In this document: one piece after another, positions 34,801 through 47,085 of the stretch | How positions within the stretch are numbered: the stretch's first letter is position 1 | Layout of the letters: each line of letters starts with the position of its first letter | Assembly (NCBI RefSeq): GCF_018687715.1 | Contig: NC_056762.1 | Location: forward strand, 24,542,864-24,606,863 | DNA length: 64,000 nt | Source of the DNA: Carya illinoinensis | Taxonomy: Eukaryota; Streptophyta; Magnoliopsida; Fagales; Juglandaceae | Direction of reading: 5' to 3' | Notes under the pieces: model-generated | Seen by the model: the letters and a program-made list of their open reading frames with translations, nothing else | What the model was told of the DNA's origin: nothing | The model's database searches: none | Program-made: the position numbers and the translations under genes

Positions 34801-36022
34801 AGGCAAACAACCTCTCAAAATAAGCCTTAAAAGTTCCTGCCAATCCCTCTTGACTGGTGTGCCTGCTATTCTGCTCATCTATTACTTCCTGAATTCTATT
34901 TACCTTCCTTCTCTGGTTAGCACAGTAGTGAAAAAACTTGGTATTCTTGTCTCCATGTTGATACCAATTTACCTTTGCTCTTTGCCTCCACTTCAAATCC
35001 TCATTTGCCATCATGATCCCTAGTTCTTTTTGGAGGTTTTTTATGGCTGCAGAATTGTGCCTTCCTTCTTGTTCTTGTAGCATTTTCAGGTTTGCAGTCT
35101 TTTCTTTTAAAATCTTTCTCTGATCAGTAAGCATTTGCTTACTCCACCTCAAAAGAGCACCTTCTGTCTTTGACAGATTGTTTAGTAGTTCCATTGAATG
35201 GATCCCCATCTTAGCACCTTCTGCCCATATTGCTTTAACAATTCCCTCACAGCTATCCTCTAGTGCCCAACTGGCCTCATACCTAAACAATCTCTTTTGT
35301 CTACTTCTCAGATCTGTTTTCAGGCTATTGCTCAGTAGAATAGGCCTATGATCTGAGCTCCTGGTTGCTAGTACCTCCACCCATCCCTCTGTGTGGATTT
35401 CCATCCATTTAGCATTGACTACTGCCCTGTCGAGCCTCTCTTTGGTGAAAGACTCATCCTCATGCTTGTTACTCCAAGTGAATTTGTCCCCTCTCCAACC
35501 CAAATCAAACAATCCTCCCCTCTCTAGGACCTCTCTAAATCTGGCCATTTGCCTTTCTGGTCTTTGTTTTCCCCCATGTTTTTCATCTTGAGCTATTATC
35601 TCATTAAAATCACCTATCACACACCAACCTTTTCCACTTTTTGGCTTTAAAGAGCTCAAAAGGCACCATGTTACCTCTCTTAAGCTAGAATCAGGCTGAC
35701 CATAGAAGCCTGTTAGCAGCCATTTTTCTGCACAACCAGGTTCTTTTATCCAGGCACTTATATGCCAAAAAGAGAAATTAACCACCTCTACTTCTATCAT
35801 ATGATCCCACAACATCATCAAGCTTCCCTTCAAACCTACTGATTCAACTACCATACAGCCTTCAAATTTTAACCTCCTCCTAAGACTTTCAGCTTTTGTT
35901 TTTTTCATCTTTGTTTCAATTAAAAACACTACATTGGGCTTCCTTTCCTCTACCATATGGCAGAGGTCCTGAACTGTCCGAGGGTTCCCAAGCCCTCGGC
36001 AGTTCCAACTTAGTGTTTTCAT
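31886..36022 (-). pseudogene. LINE ORF2: endonuclease, reverse transcriptase, zinc knuckle, RNase H; two in-frame stops
   Basis: The first 1191 codons are open. An AP-like endonuclease occupies residues 1-230 (WNCRG at 6, GDFNE near 138, SDHRP at 223). The RT spans about 490-760 with EYRPISLCNV, LDMSKAYDRIEW (catalytic Asp near 588), RGLRQGDPLSPYLF and LLFADD (693-696 FADD). A zf-RVT domain lies near 1055-1120 (CHIC...H...C). Stop TAG at 32447-32449 precedes an in-frame RNase H (KVNWDAVV...GVGVVMRDEDG), which has a second TAG at 32156-32158, then continues to 31886. Both stops fit a CAG-to-TAG change. The ATG lies 14 bases after the ORF1 stop. It nicks DNA and copies LINE RNA at the nick. Catalytic residues appear intact. 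Confidence 0.92.
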
Positions 36023-36036
36023 GATGATTGGTGGGG

Positions 36037-37334
36037 CTACTTCACAACCTCCACCAATTCAATTGCATAACCTTTCTTTGGTTCAGTTTCACCCCCATCC
36101 ATTCCTCTTGATTTTTTTTCTATTCTCTCATCTTCCTCCTTGTCAACCCCTGATCTCAGCATTCTTTTTGAAGGTGAAAGAGATACTGTTGGATCCTCAC
36201 CCCTCTTCCCAACCTCTCTTGCTTTTCTTTTCCAAACCCCCCTCCCCTTGCTTCTTCTAACCACTTCAGGCAGGTCATTACTCACCCCCACACCAGCCAA
36301 TGCTTCCATATTCTGTTTTTTAGTCCCCTTCTTAACCCCTATCCCCTCACAACCCTCCACTTCTTCATAGTCGAGACACTCACGCAACCTGCTTTCCCCC
36401 TCATCCACTTCCCCTCCCTTTTTTTCACTAACTTTTTTGTTAAGTATCTCTATCTCTTGGGTAACAGGGACATACTCCACTTCAGTTCCCACTTCTACAT
36501 CCTTTTCTTTCACTGTCCCACCCTCCTTCCTGTATTGTCACTCCCTTCCCCACTGCATACTCCTTCCATGACATTATTAATTGTTTTTTCTTTGGACCTC
36601 CAGTTATCACTATATTTCGGCCTGCTCCCTGCTCTTAACCACACACCCAACTGAACCTCTCCTTCCTTTTCCCCCTTACAACCTATCTCATCATGCACAA
36701 TACAGCCACAAGTAAAACAGAAATGAGGTAGTTTCTCATACCTCAATGGAATCCAGTAACTCCTCCCCTTCAAATTTATGGTCCTCCCCCTTGCTAGTGG
36801 CGTCTGGATGTCTATCTCTACTTGCACCCTTAGAGAGATCCCCCATCCACACCCATCCTCTCCTGTCTCGACCTCAATGACTCTCCCAATGGTGCCACCC
36901 ACCATTTCTCCCTTAGATTTATTCATGCAATTTAGGGGCAACTCGAACATCTGTAACCAGAACCTCTCGGTGTTAAACTGCCTTTTGAGTGGGGGGACAC
37001 ATCCATCGTATTCTTTTAGCACAAACAGGTGCTCATCGAATAGCCAAGGTCTTCCCGCCATAATTCTCAGCTTATCTGACTCACTAGCTAGCTCAACCAC
37101 GAACGTATTTGGCCCAACTACATGAAACTTTGCCCTCCTGCTTATCCTCCATATTTTTTCCATCACCGATTCAATTACCCCCTTGTTAACTCTTCTGTCA
37201 ATCCATACCTTCCCTATCAGGCACACCTCCTCTTTGAAACTTACTTCCTCCGAACCTCCATCATCGAGCTCAATATTCAGAGCTTCCTCCTCAGTCAGCC
37301 TTAACTTATTCCATCGGTCCTCTATTTCATTCAT
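36037..37334 (-). pseudogene. LINE ORF1: DUF4283 plus CCHC zinc knuckle; one frameshift
   Basis: Codons from 37334 encode a DUF4283-type domain (GKVWIDRRVNKGVIES, FVVELASESDKLRIMAGRPWLFDEHLFVLK, residues about 35-130) and a zinc knuckle CFTCGCIVHDEIGC near residue 212. The frame ends at 36510. A second frame, 36513-36037, continues with a basic and acidic tail (EVEYVPVTQE... KSRGMDGGETEPKKGYAIELVEVVK). A one-base indel near 36520 most simply explains the split, though two proteins cannot be excluded. ORF1 proteins bind LINE RNA. The stop is 14 bases before ORF2. Confidence 0.85.
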
Positions 37335-37577
37335 CTTACCTCTGTTGTACTGAAGAACTCTCCCTCAGACCACTTCCACCAATACGACTCCTCACCAGGT
37401 TAACCACCGTGGACTACCCTCCTCTACCTCAGTTCTGCAATGATTAGGAGAAACCGTTATGTTTCCCTACACCCCACCACCACCACTGATTCTGTTAGAA
37501 TCCTGGTGGACCCCACTTCACCTCCTTTCCCTAGAGAGAAAAAACGGAGAGAAGACTATCTGTCCTTTGGTTGCTGA

Positions 37578-37589
37578 GAGTCTAGAGAC
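37578..37589. repeat. Right 12-bp target-site duplication of the LINE
   Basis: GAGTCTAGAGAC, identical to 31831-31842, at the 5' end of the minus-strand LINE. Confidence 0.93.
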
Positions 37590-38625
37590 TTGGGTAAATC
37601 AAGATGATTTTCTTTTGCAAGACGAGGGAACCTAATATCTACTATTAAGAGAAGGAATAATCTATGCCATCCTCAGAAAATAATAGAATCTATCATCTTT
37701 GATAACGAGTCCAACTACAATCGTGTCGCTCTAGAGTGTAGACTAACGATTTCCAACAAACAATTATGATTATTGTGATGTAGACACTTGAGCTTTGAAT
37801 TGTCAGCCTTCGATTTTCAACTAGTATAAAAATCAATCCTCTCATCTCGGGGAATCACAACACAGGGGAAATTCACATTTGCAAGGACCCGTTCTAACCT
37901 AAAAAATGTAAAAGTAATCAGTTCATACAAGAGAAAACAGGAAAAAGAAATTGAAAGAAAATTGGCATATACACTGAAATCAAATGGGTTAAAAAGTAAT
38001 GTTAGATACAAATCTACAACGTGCAAGTCTCATGCAGTCTCTTTGAAAAAAAATAAACTCACCATAAAAAATGGATTTTTTAGGTGGATGCCATTTTTTT
38101 TTTGCCAAAAGGCTTGCATGGGTGGATTGCATGCCCTAGGCTTGCACAAATCATTTTCCAAACAATGTAGGTCAATTCATCTGCCAGTGAATGGGTCAAG
38201 AAGTAATTCCAAACATCTTACAAAAAGTGAAATACACCGTCCTTGAACCCCTCCCCTCCTGATCATGATTTCCTTTACCAAATCGATCTGTAAACAAAAG
38301 ATTATCGGCTTTCCATCAAGTAGGTGTATAAAAAGGAGAGAGTTATTTAATTTCATCCAATAGTTTCTTTTAAGCAATTACCAAATATATTAACTTTACA
38401 AAAAAGGCTCACAAGGGAGTGCAATAGGGGCCTCAACAGATCCTATAACCAATGCAGCAAAATTCTAGGACATATAGCTCTCAAAATTCTAGGGCATGTA
38501 GCTCTCAATAAAATTTTGTGTTACGTACCACATTTACTCATGTTTTAATTAGTTATTTTATTAATTATTTTATGTGTTCCTTTATTTTAAATTGGTTATT
38601 TATCGTTATAGTATTTTATCGTTAT
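37590..38625. other. Intergenic stretch
   Basis: No gene is recognised. The segment near 38000-38100 (TTAGATACAAATCTACAACGTGCAAGTCTCATGCAG) looks like one arm of a MITE; I could not find its partner arm. Open frames here lack family signals. Confidence 0.4.
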
Positions 38626-41600
38626 CAACGAGGTATGCCCGGTCTTACATACTACGCAACCATTGCAAAGGATCCTGAGCAAGTTTTGGCTTACGCACTA
38701 CTCATGAGGATTAGCTAAGTCAGCCTAGTTTTACATACCATGAAACTTCTGAAAAGGCCTTGCACACGCAACACAGGGCCTCAGTAGGATTTGAAAGTGA
38801 ACAAGACGTCACTCAAACAAGTATTCAGTACTAATAGAGATAAGCAGACGAAGAAGCCATTACACTCAGGGGGTGCAGCCCGGAAGGTTATTAATTTATC
38901 AAGATTGAAAGAAAAACATCAAATCTCAATAAGCAACCAACATAATACCGCCCACAGGGGGCATGCGCAAAGCACCGGCATGCAATATGAGAAGAGATAA
39001 GTTTGAAAGTATAAATGGAAGAACGTTTCATTCATCAACTATCAGAACAATTACAATGGGAAGATTACAACACATCCGTGAGAAACCATGTAAAGAGAAA
39101 ATTAAAGCAATCCACCAGCTATGTCAGGCGCGATGGGGAATTGTACGACACCATCGACAAAAAGGGTGGAATCAATGAGGTTGTCAAAGAGGTACCATCA
39201 TAGAAGTATAAAGGGGCCACAGGACACGAATCATCTGGAAGACAAGCCGACAGGGAAGGAGTTGGGAGCGGCAATGGTCAACTCAAGCTCCTGAACCACA
39301 CAACTGTCGAGGACAACCAAGGAAGGGAAAGCAGCCTCAGTCAAAACCAATTCTACACTGTGTGAGAGCCTATATGGAGGTGACAAATAGAGGTCACCCC
39401 TCCGTAGACTCCCACAAAGAAGGAAGGGCAGCAGAGAGCTCGAGTTGAAGGTAAAACCCTTTGCGGTCTCCATAAAAGCGCCCCCTCTTTCTCCTCACCT
39501 GGCCAACGAGGAGGTGTCTGAGCCTGAGCAGGCTAAGAACGTTAGAAATCTCCTTCGATAACTAGGTCTGGGGAAGAAGCCTAGTTCTTTTCAAGGCATC
39601 TTCTGGTGATAAAGGATGACATAGCTTCTAGAAAAAAATTCTCTGAAAGCCCACCTCAAGATGCAATACTAGAAGGCTGGCCTAAGGCCAAGAGATCCAT
39701 CAAAACTAGAAACTGCTAACAATAGCGTAAAAAGAAGACAGAGCCACCAAGTGCTTGGAAAGTATGAAGAGATAGGTGATGCAAATGACGAGGGCCAAAA
39801 GGGATATTTATAGGCAGGGGCAATGGTTCACTTTCTAAAGTTAAGGGTACCTACACACTGAGGGCCCTATCAAATCTGGCACAAATCTCGCAAAGAGCCT
39901 CACACGAATCCCATGGCGAACATGGGGCTTTATCCAATGCCATAAATACGAACAGACTGATGGGTGTGCATTAAATGGCCAACTGCTCAAGTTCATCACA
40001 TAATAACAAACAACACATCAGCCACTAAACTGTTCTCATGGGAATACTAAAAGGCAACGTGCGGTGAAGGAACCAAAGGGGCAAGAACACAAGGCGTCCC
40101 CTCCGGAGGAAGAAGGCCTATGGCAGACAAACAAAAAAAAAAGAGAGAAAAGAAAAAGAAAGAAAAAGAGGAAGCACGAATATCTGAAGGCGATCAGATC
40201 ATAAAAGAAATATGTTATTAAATTAAGAGGGCACACAAGAGTAAAGGGACACATGACGTCCATAATCCTTACGGGCACAAACCCAAAGTAAAAGCTACAA
40301 AAGGAAAAGAAAAATACGACAGCACCAACAAAATTCAAGACCAGGAAACTCTACGATCTTCCCCAAAGTCAGAGAGGCCCATCCCGGTAGAGCCCGACCC
40401 TTGTCCAAGCTTGGCGTGGTAAACCCCGACCTCCTCCAAGCTCCCTCCCACTAAATCATCTCCAGGAGGGATCAACTACCCACAAGTGCGCCTCTAACAC
40501 CTCGAAATCCTTTTGAGAATTTATGAGGATGTGAGCACGCATCCACTTGAGGCCTTCCAAGTACCCGTGGGATCAGGCTTCATCACGAATGTAAAGAGCC
40601 TTCTCCAGTTGCTGGCTCAACCACGTGGCAACATCTTGCACCTGTGACAAGTCACTCTGCAAATCCCGAATGACCATATCCTGGGCAGCAATCCTTTTGC
40701 TGACCACCACCAAGTTAGCAAGGGTCTCCTCCTCACAAATTTTGACTGTAGACAACAGGGCCCCCCAATCCTCCATAATAGTCAACAAGGTTGAGCATTA
40801 CTCCTCTAGCATTCTGAGTCGGTGGGCATCGAAATCCAGGAGGCCCTTTAACTCTTCACTTTCCACTAAAGCAAATCCTGTGACTCCGAAAGCTTGCTTA
40901 GTGACTCTTGTGCTGTCACGACCCACTTCCTAGTCATGGCCAGCTCTGCCTCAAAGCACCTCCTCTCCTTCCTCTCCCACTTCACTAGAGACCAGACACC
41001 CAAGTTCTCTCTCTCTATAGACCTCCTAACTTCCTGCAGATACTGAAGTTAGAAAGCAGACTAGAGCCGAGAGAAAGAACACACAGAATAGAATGTGAAG
41101 TAAAAGGAATGACCTCAGTGAGGAATCTCAGCAACTGATCGGCCTGCCGCTCCAGAGCCTACTCCCACCAAACCTCATCCTCTGGCCTAGGGGAAACTAG
41201 AGTGGCTTCATCCACCGCCTCTGGAGGGTGCAATTCGCCTCTTATGGGATCATCCCAAACTTCCTCACAGGGCCCCTAGCTAGAAGAAGCAAGAGCGCTC
41301 TCACCTATCGGCAAGGTCGAACGCATGACAAAGGGTACCCCGTCCTCGCCCCCAAGGTTACTCTAGTCTCCCTCCTTGGGACTCCTCGTTGTCGTCACAG
41401 CCATCTCGAGCCAGGGTCGAAGTGGAAGGTTTGCTAGCCATGGCCCCTCTAGGACTCAGCGGGGTAGGAACGCCATGCTCAGCCACCGATTGACCACTCC
41501 CGCCTACATTAACATATGCACCTGACACCAGCCCAACAACAGTGGCAATGGATGAGACACCACCCACAACAATGTCAGGACTGGGAGACCTGCAAAGAAG

Positions 41601-43100
41601 ACTTGCACTCATCGACAGGTCCCAGGTCCACCCTAAGATGGCCCGAGGCATCCTCAGACATAAAGGCCTTGACCAACGATTGAACTATGGATGCCAAGGA
41701 AGGAGACATATCCATATTCAGTTCTAGGGGTTACACCACCACTCGAGTTTGACGAGGCGCCCTATCTAGAAGAGCACCCCAAAAGTGCATGCTGACCATG
41801 CTCGCCCTCCAAGAGACATCCCACACCCCCGCAGCTATTCTGGGACCCCTTGGGGTAGGCTCAAAGACTTGGGCCGTGGAAGGAAAGGGTGTAGTAGATG
41901 CACCCAGATTCGAGGACTCACCGTCCACAAGGCGCCAGGCTGACATTGGAGAAGAAGAAAAAGGGATAAAGGGTAGCTTGGACCCAAGGTGTCCAATGCT
42001 AACGACCCTTGGATCCAAGGCCTTGGGGTACGATGGATCATCCCCATTGGGCTCCGAACAAACTCTCTTGCCCTTATCCTCAGGAGGAAACTTTGTGGTT
42101 CTTCCTTGAAGATTCCAATGGTGGACGAATGACAATACCCTGTGCTAAAGGAGCAACATGAGCTATTGTAGGAATAAAAGTGTCGAGGCTATCCTCCCCA
42201 AGGGAAACCTTTGAGTGTAAAAGGAGGGAGTTTTGGTTACCCAGTCCCTAATGATTACGATACGGTGCAGCTCATTAGTGGTGGCGATCGGACACGCAGC
42301 CCTGTCACTCTGCACGACCTCCCAAGAGGCCTTGATTGGAAACTCAGCCCAGCCAACCTGGTCCATAGGAAACTCTCACCCCTGGCCAGTCAGGAAGAAG
42401 AATTTTTCTATCTTGTCTAATACCTTGCGATACCTCAACTCTAGTACAACTAGGGCAGGCATTCCCCTGAAACTATAAATTTTCCCTGTGCCTCTCTTCA
42501 CATTGTGGGTCAGGAGAAATTCATATTAAGTAAGGTCAGCATGCTCCAAGTTAGACATTAACAACACTTGTCGCCACAAAATACAGCAATAGATCAGAAT
42601 CCGTTGAGCATTCGGATGAAGTTGAGCGGGAGCCAGGCCCAGGAAGTACAAGATTTATCTAGCCGAGTGAGGGAAATGCAGTCTCAATCCACAGGAAAAC
42701 ATGTTGGGGAAGAGAGCAACCTACGTCACCGAGCTGTAAGCATTCACAACCCCTTTGCACGAACCTGAAACCTCAAGAATCACCGAATCCGAGATATGGT
42801 AAGTTAGTGCCAGTGATAGGAGAAATTTGAAAGTGGCCTCAGAACACCAAGAGCGGCTTGCGTAGCCCGGGTCTAATGAACCAACCTCAGGCTGGCCACT
42901 GGAACTCACGGGATTGGCAAATTTCTGGGAGGCCATTTAGACGACAAGAGTCAAACTGTAGTGGGAGAATCGTGATGGGTGGAAGGCAAAGAGAAGTAAG
43001 GAGAAAAGAGGCAACAAGAGTGTTGAAGAAGCTACCGATTCTTGACATACCATGAGGGTGAAGGAGGAAGGATTTATAAGCCCCATACAACTGTACAATC
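38626..43100 (-). mobile_element. Copy 2 (longer) of the element with the coiled-coil protein
   Basis: The left 2.3 kb aligns with copy 1 (15698-18620) in order and orientation. To the right it carries the rest of a minus-strand protein region (about 42930-40573). A TATA-like CTTATAAATCC lies on the minus strand near 43070, upstream of the protein region; another (CTATAAATATCCC) lies near 39805, as in copy 1. I could not find paired LTRs or target duplications, so the class is not settled; an LTR-type element (LARD-like or Tat-related) is my best guess. Confidence 0.5.
40573..42930 (-). pseudogene. Plant transposon protein resembling the 'putative gypsy type transposon' family, with coiled-coil tail
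   Basis: On the minus strand, fragments in changing frames read LGLAPAQLHPNAQRILI (about 42640), THNVKRGTGKIYSF (about 42500), LELRYRKVLDKIEKFFFLTGQG (about 42450) and GWAEFPIKASW (42340). This order recalls the N-terminal domain of plant proteins labelled transposase (putative) gypsy type. A proline- and serine-rich middle (42135-41360) follows, then a helical acidic tail KICEEETLANL...RDLQSDLSQVQDVATWLSQQLEKAL (40740-40573). Stops interrupt it. The family match is from memory of the pattern, not from a search. Its biochemical role is unknown. Confidence 0.5.
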
Positions 43101-43179
43101 GCAAAAAGTGGGAATGTCTAATAGTCATCATTGGGAAGAAGGTAGAACATGGAATCAGAGTTGAGCACGTGGAATCATC

Positions 43180-43870
43180 AGACCCCTAGCCTCAAAGCCC
43201 ATGGAGGTTAGCCCAAGTCCTACATCTAGCATGCCTCCCATACCTCAGGAAGCGTAAGGCAGCCTGGACCAAACCTAAGAGAATCTTCCAATGGTTCAAA
43301 ATTGACCCATAACCCATGTAGGTCAGATATAACCGGCCCGCATTGAGATGGGGCATTGCAGAAGATGTGCAGGAAACCAAGTCATAGGAAAGAAGAAGAA
43401 ACACACCAAAGGAAGAGACAGGACGACCCAACAACACCATGAGGCCACACCGCATTAAATGGGTTCACTAGATAATCACGCCTCATTAAATGACTAATCC
43501 CAAAGGGTCATGCCGCATTAAAGACAACATGGTGGAAGGAGTTTTAAAAGCATTTTCCCTTTTCCTAGGTCATAGGGCATGGCCATCTAAATTTCCAAGC
43601 CGAGTATAAAAGGCCCCTTCGACCACCAAGTAAAGGGATTGAATCCTCTGGCTAAAGATAGATTAATGTTCATTCTCATTGTTTCATAAATTTCCTGCTG
43701 CTTAGGAAATCCAAGCCAACTTAGGCATCGGAAGTTTCCAGGCCACCCCAAGGCCATCTTTCCGATCCTCCCTTCGTTGCTGCAAGTTCCTGAGACAGAA
43801 GACCCAGATCGCTGAGGACCCGGCCCAAATGTATACGAAATATGTCGTTAACAAGAAGATTGGAGAAGCC
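43180..43870 (+). repeat. LTR-like segment, plus strand
   Basis: AGTATAAAAGGCCCC at 43614-43628 is a good TATA box. It is followed by AAGTAAAGGGATTGAATCC and CTTAGGCATCGGAAGTTTCC (about 43723), a pattern typical of Tat-type R-U5. Before the TATA box, CGCATTAAATG-type motifs repeat (43453-43520). No primer-binding site follows and no partner was found, so it may be a solo or truncated LTR. Confidence 0.45.
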
Positions 43871-45253
43871 ACCAAATCAAAAAGTCTAAAATTATTTATT
43901 AAAAGAGTGGTTTATTTGTCTTTTGAAGACTATTTAAGGAAACCCAATAACAATGGTAGCAGAAGATAAAAATCATGAATTTTCATAAGGGTGGCTCTAC
44001 AGCCACCGCTAGGGGATCTCGCTAGTACGTCATCTATATTTATTTTTTGATTTTTTTTCACATGCATTTTTAACACTTTTAAATATATATGTTTTTTAAT
44101 TCACTATATCATTAAAAAATACTTTCTTAATCATTATGTAAAAAAAAATTAAAAAAAAATCCCAACGGAAAGAATAACATTTTCCTTTCCAAATTATAAG
44201 TTAAAGAAATCTTGATTGCACACAACATTAAAATAAAGAGAATATCGTCCTACCGGTCATGCCGTTCAAGGGCTGAATACAGATTTCAATATTTTCCTGC
44301 CACGTAGCCCAACTATGAGGTTAGCAATGCGTCTGCAGCACACAGTAAAAACTAAATCGTGTTTGCTTGCAGTGGCTGAGATGTCATGTTTGCAGTGGCT
44401 GCTGTTAAATGGCTTAGAACAGCCTTGCCGCTCCAAAGAGGAGCTGTACAATAAAACTAAATCGTGTGGTATCTATTCTGAAACTATATTGGAATCAGAA
44501 ACAGGTTATTCTACAATGCATTGCACATCAATTATTTGTGGCTTTGATTCCTCCAATATCGAAGTCCACCCGGCCCCGTTATTCATAATTATACACAAAC
44601 TATTGACTCCATTCGTATACGAGTTCGTCGAATCTTTTGAGTTCTTTTCATGTAGTTGGATGCAGTCCTCCCGGTAGGCATGCATGCATACAACCAAAAT
44701 AGGGAAAAGTGTCTCAAAAAAGGATTTTTGTTTCTTATGCTTAATTTTTTGTTTTGATTAAAAAGGTTTTACATGAGTACTTCACAATATTTCTGATGCG
44801 ATAAGATTTAACTCATAAGAAAAATTCATGAGTTTAAATATTGCCAACCAAGTCATACTACATCAATAATTGGAATGATGTTACACTCTTTTGAAAAATT
44901 AAAAACACATACAATATTCATATGAAGAGCAAAAGCCAGAATCCCAAGGAAAGATCAGTTATAAGGACGATTATTTGTAACTTCACTCCTTATATTATTC
45001 ATACTCATGATCTCTGATCACTAACCCAAAGTACAACATTAACTGGCCTATTATTTATATTGCAACATGACCAAGAACACTTCTGCTGATCACAAAGCAT
45101 ACAATACAATACTATATATAATACCATACCATACAAATACCCTACTAACTAGAGAGAAACTTATAATAATCAATTACATAGTAACTCGTACAATGATCAA
45201 ACTTATATCTAATAAAACATCTAAATATTATTAAAATTGAAATAGCTTTCTAA
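43871..45253. other. Intergenic stretch 3' of the expansin-like gene
   Basis: No gene recognised. An open plus-strand frame at 44315-44677 (120 codons) contains TKSCLLAVAEMSCLQWLLLN but shows no family motif. The part near 45000-45250 probably includes the expansin-like gene's 3' untranslated region. Confidence 0.4.
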
Positions 45254-46946
45254 TTAATTTAACTGAACGTCTGAGTCATAAGCATCCCCAGCATTCCACA
45301 AAGCAGGCAGATCATTTTTGGATTCAACCCATGTGCTGCCACTAACTTGAAACCTTAATTTTATTGAACCACTTGGTACTTGATTAGACATGTCCCACAC
45401 TGCGCCGAAGGACTTACGCATGCCCAGCCATTGTTTGCAATTCTCCTACATGCACCATCAAATGAACAAAGAGGCCAACCCATTCATCAGTTTTATAACA
45501 TTAATGATCATCATATGATTTGTTCAATACATATATTTTAATAAAAAATTATTTGTGCAAATTTAGAACGTGCAAGTTGCGATATAAACTCTTTAATAAA
45601 CAAGTAAAAGTCATTAAAAAATTTACTTTTTTTAGGCTTGCTCCAAACACTCAAAGGCTTAGAGTTTCATAAATTCATATAGTATTACTCAAATAATTAT
45701 ATGAATGTACCTGATACAATTCGACGGCTGTGATGTCATTCATCCCCTCTGCATATAGAACCACTAAAGCTAGATAATTAGGATATCTACTTTGCTCATG
45801 CACCTTGAACATAACGTTGTAACCAGGGTAGTGGCATGAGACCCTTCGGTATTCGACGTCAATCACGCCACGAGCAAGCAACTCCTTGGCCCCTTTGCGA
45901 CCAGGGCGTGCCAATCTTGTGTAGGCTCGAGTGCTAAGTATGAAGTCAGTTTTGTCACCTTCACCGTAGTCTGTCACCACCACGGTCACTGAATCCTCAT
46001 TGCAATATTGTGATGAGAGGCACCTAACCTGAACAGTCATCATCAAAAAAACCACTAATCATACATGCTATTATATTATTATTTTGGAGACCAAGTAAAG
46101 CAAATTATTTAGGTTACTTTTTTTATTAGTAATCTAACACAATCATTATCATTGAGCTTGATATGATAGGAAGAGTGTTTCAAGTTAAAGAAAGCTCAAA
46201 TAAGTTGGGGTAGACCATGCTAGCTAGCTAGTGTGCTATATTGCTTTATTCATAACACTTACCACTTAATTATTCATGCAATACCATGCATTATATTATT
46301 GCTAATTTTAGTGAATACATAAAATATTACTTATTATGGGACCAATTATATTTATTAAAAAGTCAAAATATTAATATTTTCTTCAATGAGTTGATGTGGC
46401 AAGCTTCTACATCAGCAATGGATGTGATGTGTCAAAAAAAAGAGGCTTGTAATTTTACTCGATAGCATGCACCACAACCAGTTCCATTCCTATACAGCTT
46501 CGAGACTCCAGTCACGCTGCCATCATTGACAGTCCTTCCGAATTCTCCATACCCACAAGCTCCACCTATATGATCACCATTTCATGAGCTCAACTAAACA
46601 AAGATGACATATAAACTAAATAATTTTTGCACATTGCTCATTATTGGTATTAATTAGTATTTGGTAGAGAATGAAAGTTGAGCAAATAATTCTTTCAGCA
46701 TGCTTGCACATAATAAGTACTTGTAATGCATAGTTATGAATAAATCCAAATTGCTAGCCAAATAACATCTAAAAGTGTATATGCAGACGTACTTGGAGTC
46801 CCAAAGCTGTCATGACTGCCGTAGTAGGTTGCTCTTGATGTGTAAGTAAAAATGTCTTGAAAGGCATATAGAGTAGGCAAGAGCAGTACCATGCAGATCA
46901 CACAAAGAATACCAGTTTGGTTTTCATGAAGTACTGCAAGCCCCAT
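45254..46946 (-). CDS. Expansin-like B protein (EXLB), four exons, complete
   Basis: Minus-strand exons at 46946-46793, 46565-46459, 46028-45711 and 45445-45254 join at GT-AG introns into 771 bp (256 residues and a TAA stop). The protein starts with a hydrophobic signal peptide (about residues 1-28), so it should enter the secretory route to the cell wall. Domain 1 (double-psi barrel) has SRATYYGS, GACGYGEFGRTVNDGSVTGVSRLYRNGTGCGACY and VVVTDYGEGDKTDFILS. Domain 2 has YNVMFKVHEQSRYPNYLALVVLY and FGAVWDMSN...IKLRFQVSGSTWVE. The HFD motif of wall-loosening alpha- and beta-expansins is replaced by TDF, as is usual in expansin-like proteins, whose activity is uncertain. Exon phases and length (about 250 residues) agree with the family. 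No lesion is seen. Confidence 0.92.
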
Positions 46947-47076
46947 ATCTTCTTAATGGCAAGGTTTCTTGATAAAAAAGATCAAAACTCTAGTTAAGAA
47001 GCTTGCAGACAGAGTTGTAGAAGAAAATGGACGAGGAGGCTAATTAGAACTGGGAAGTAATGAAATCGTAGTCCAG

Positions 47077-47085
47077 CATTTATAG
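47077..47085 (-). promoter_or_regulatory. TATA box of the expansin-like B gene
   Basis: CTATAAATG on the minus strand lies about 131 bp upstream of the ATG, predicting transcription start near 47050 and a leader of about 100 bp. Blocks C (ATTTATAGG near 58400) keeps a related TATA region; block A begins just at this point. Confidence 0.6.

Larger units (their letters stand above)
31843..37577 (-). mobile_element. Near-complete L1-type LINE, minus strand
   Basis: The element is bounded by GAGTCTAGAGAC on both sides. Its 3' end has a 16-bp poly(A) tail (plus-strand T-run 31844-31859). Order on the minus strand: 5' leader (37577-37335), ORF1 (37334-36037), ORF2 (36022-31886), short 3' end. The perfect duplication and the few lesions suggest a fairly recent insertion. 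Confidence 0.93.

Noticed and set aside
44315..44677. Plus-strand frame of 120 codons
   Set aside because: No recognisable domain, no context, and a length possible by chance.
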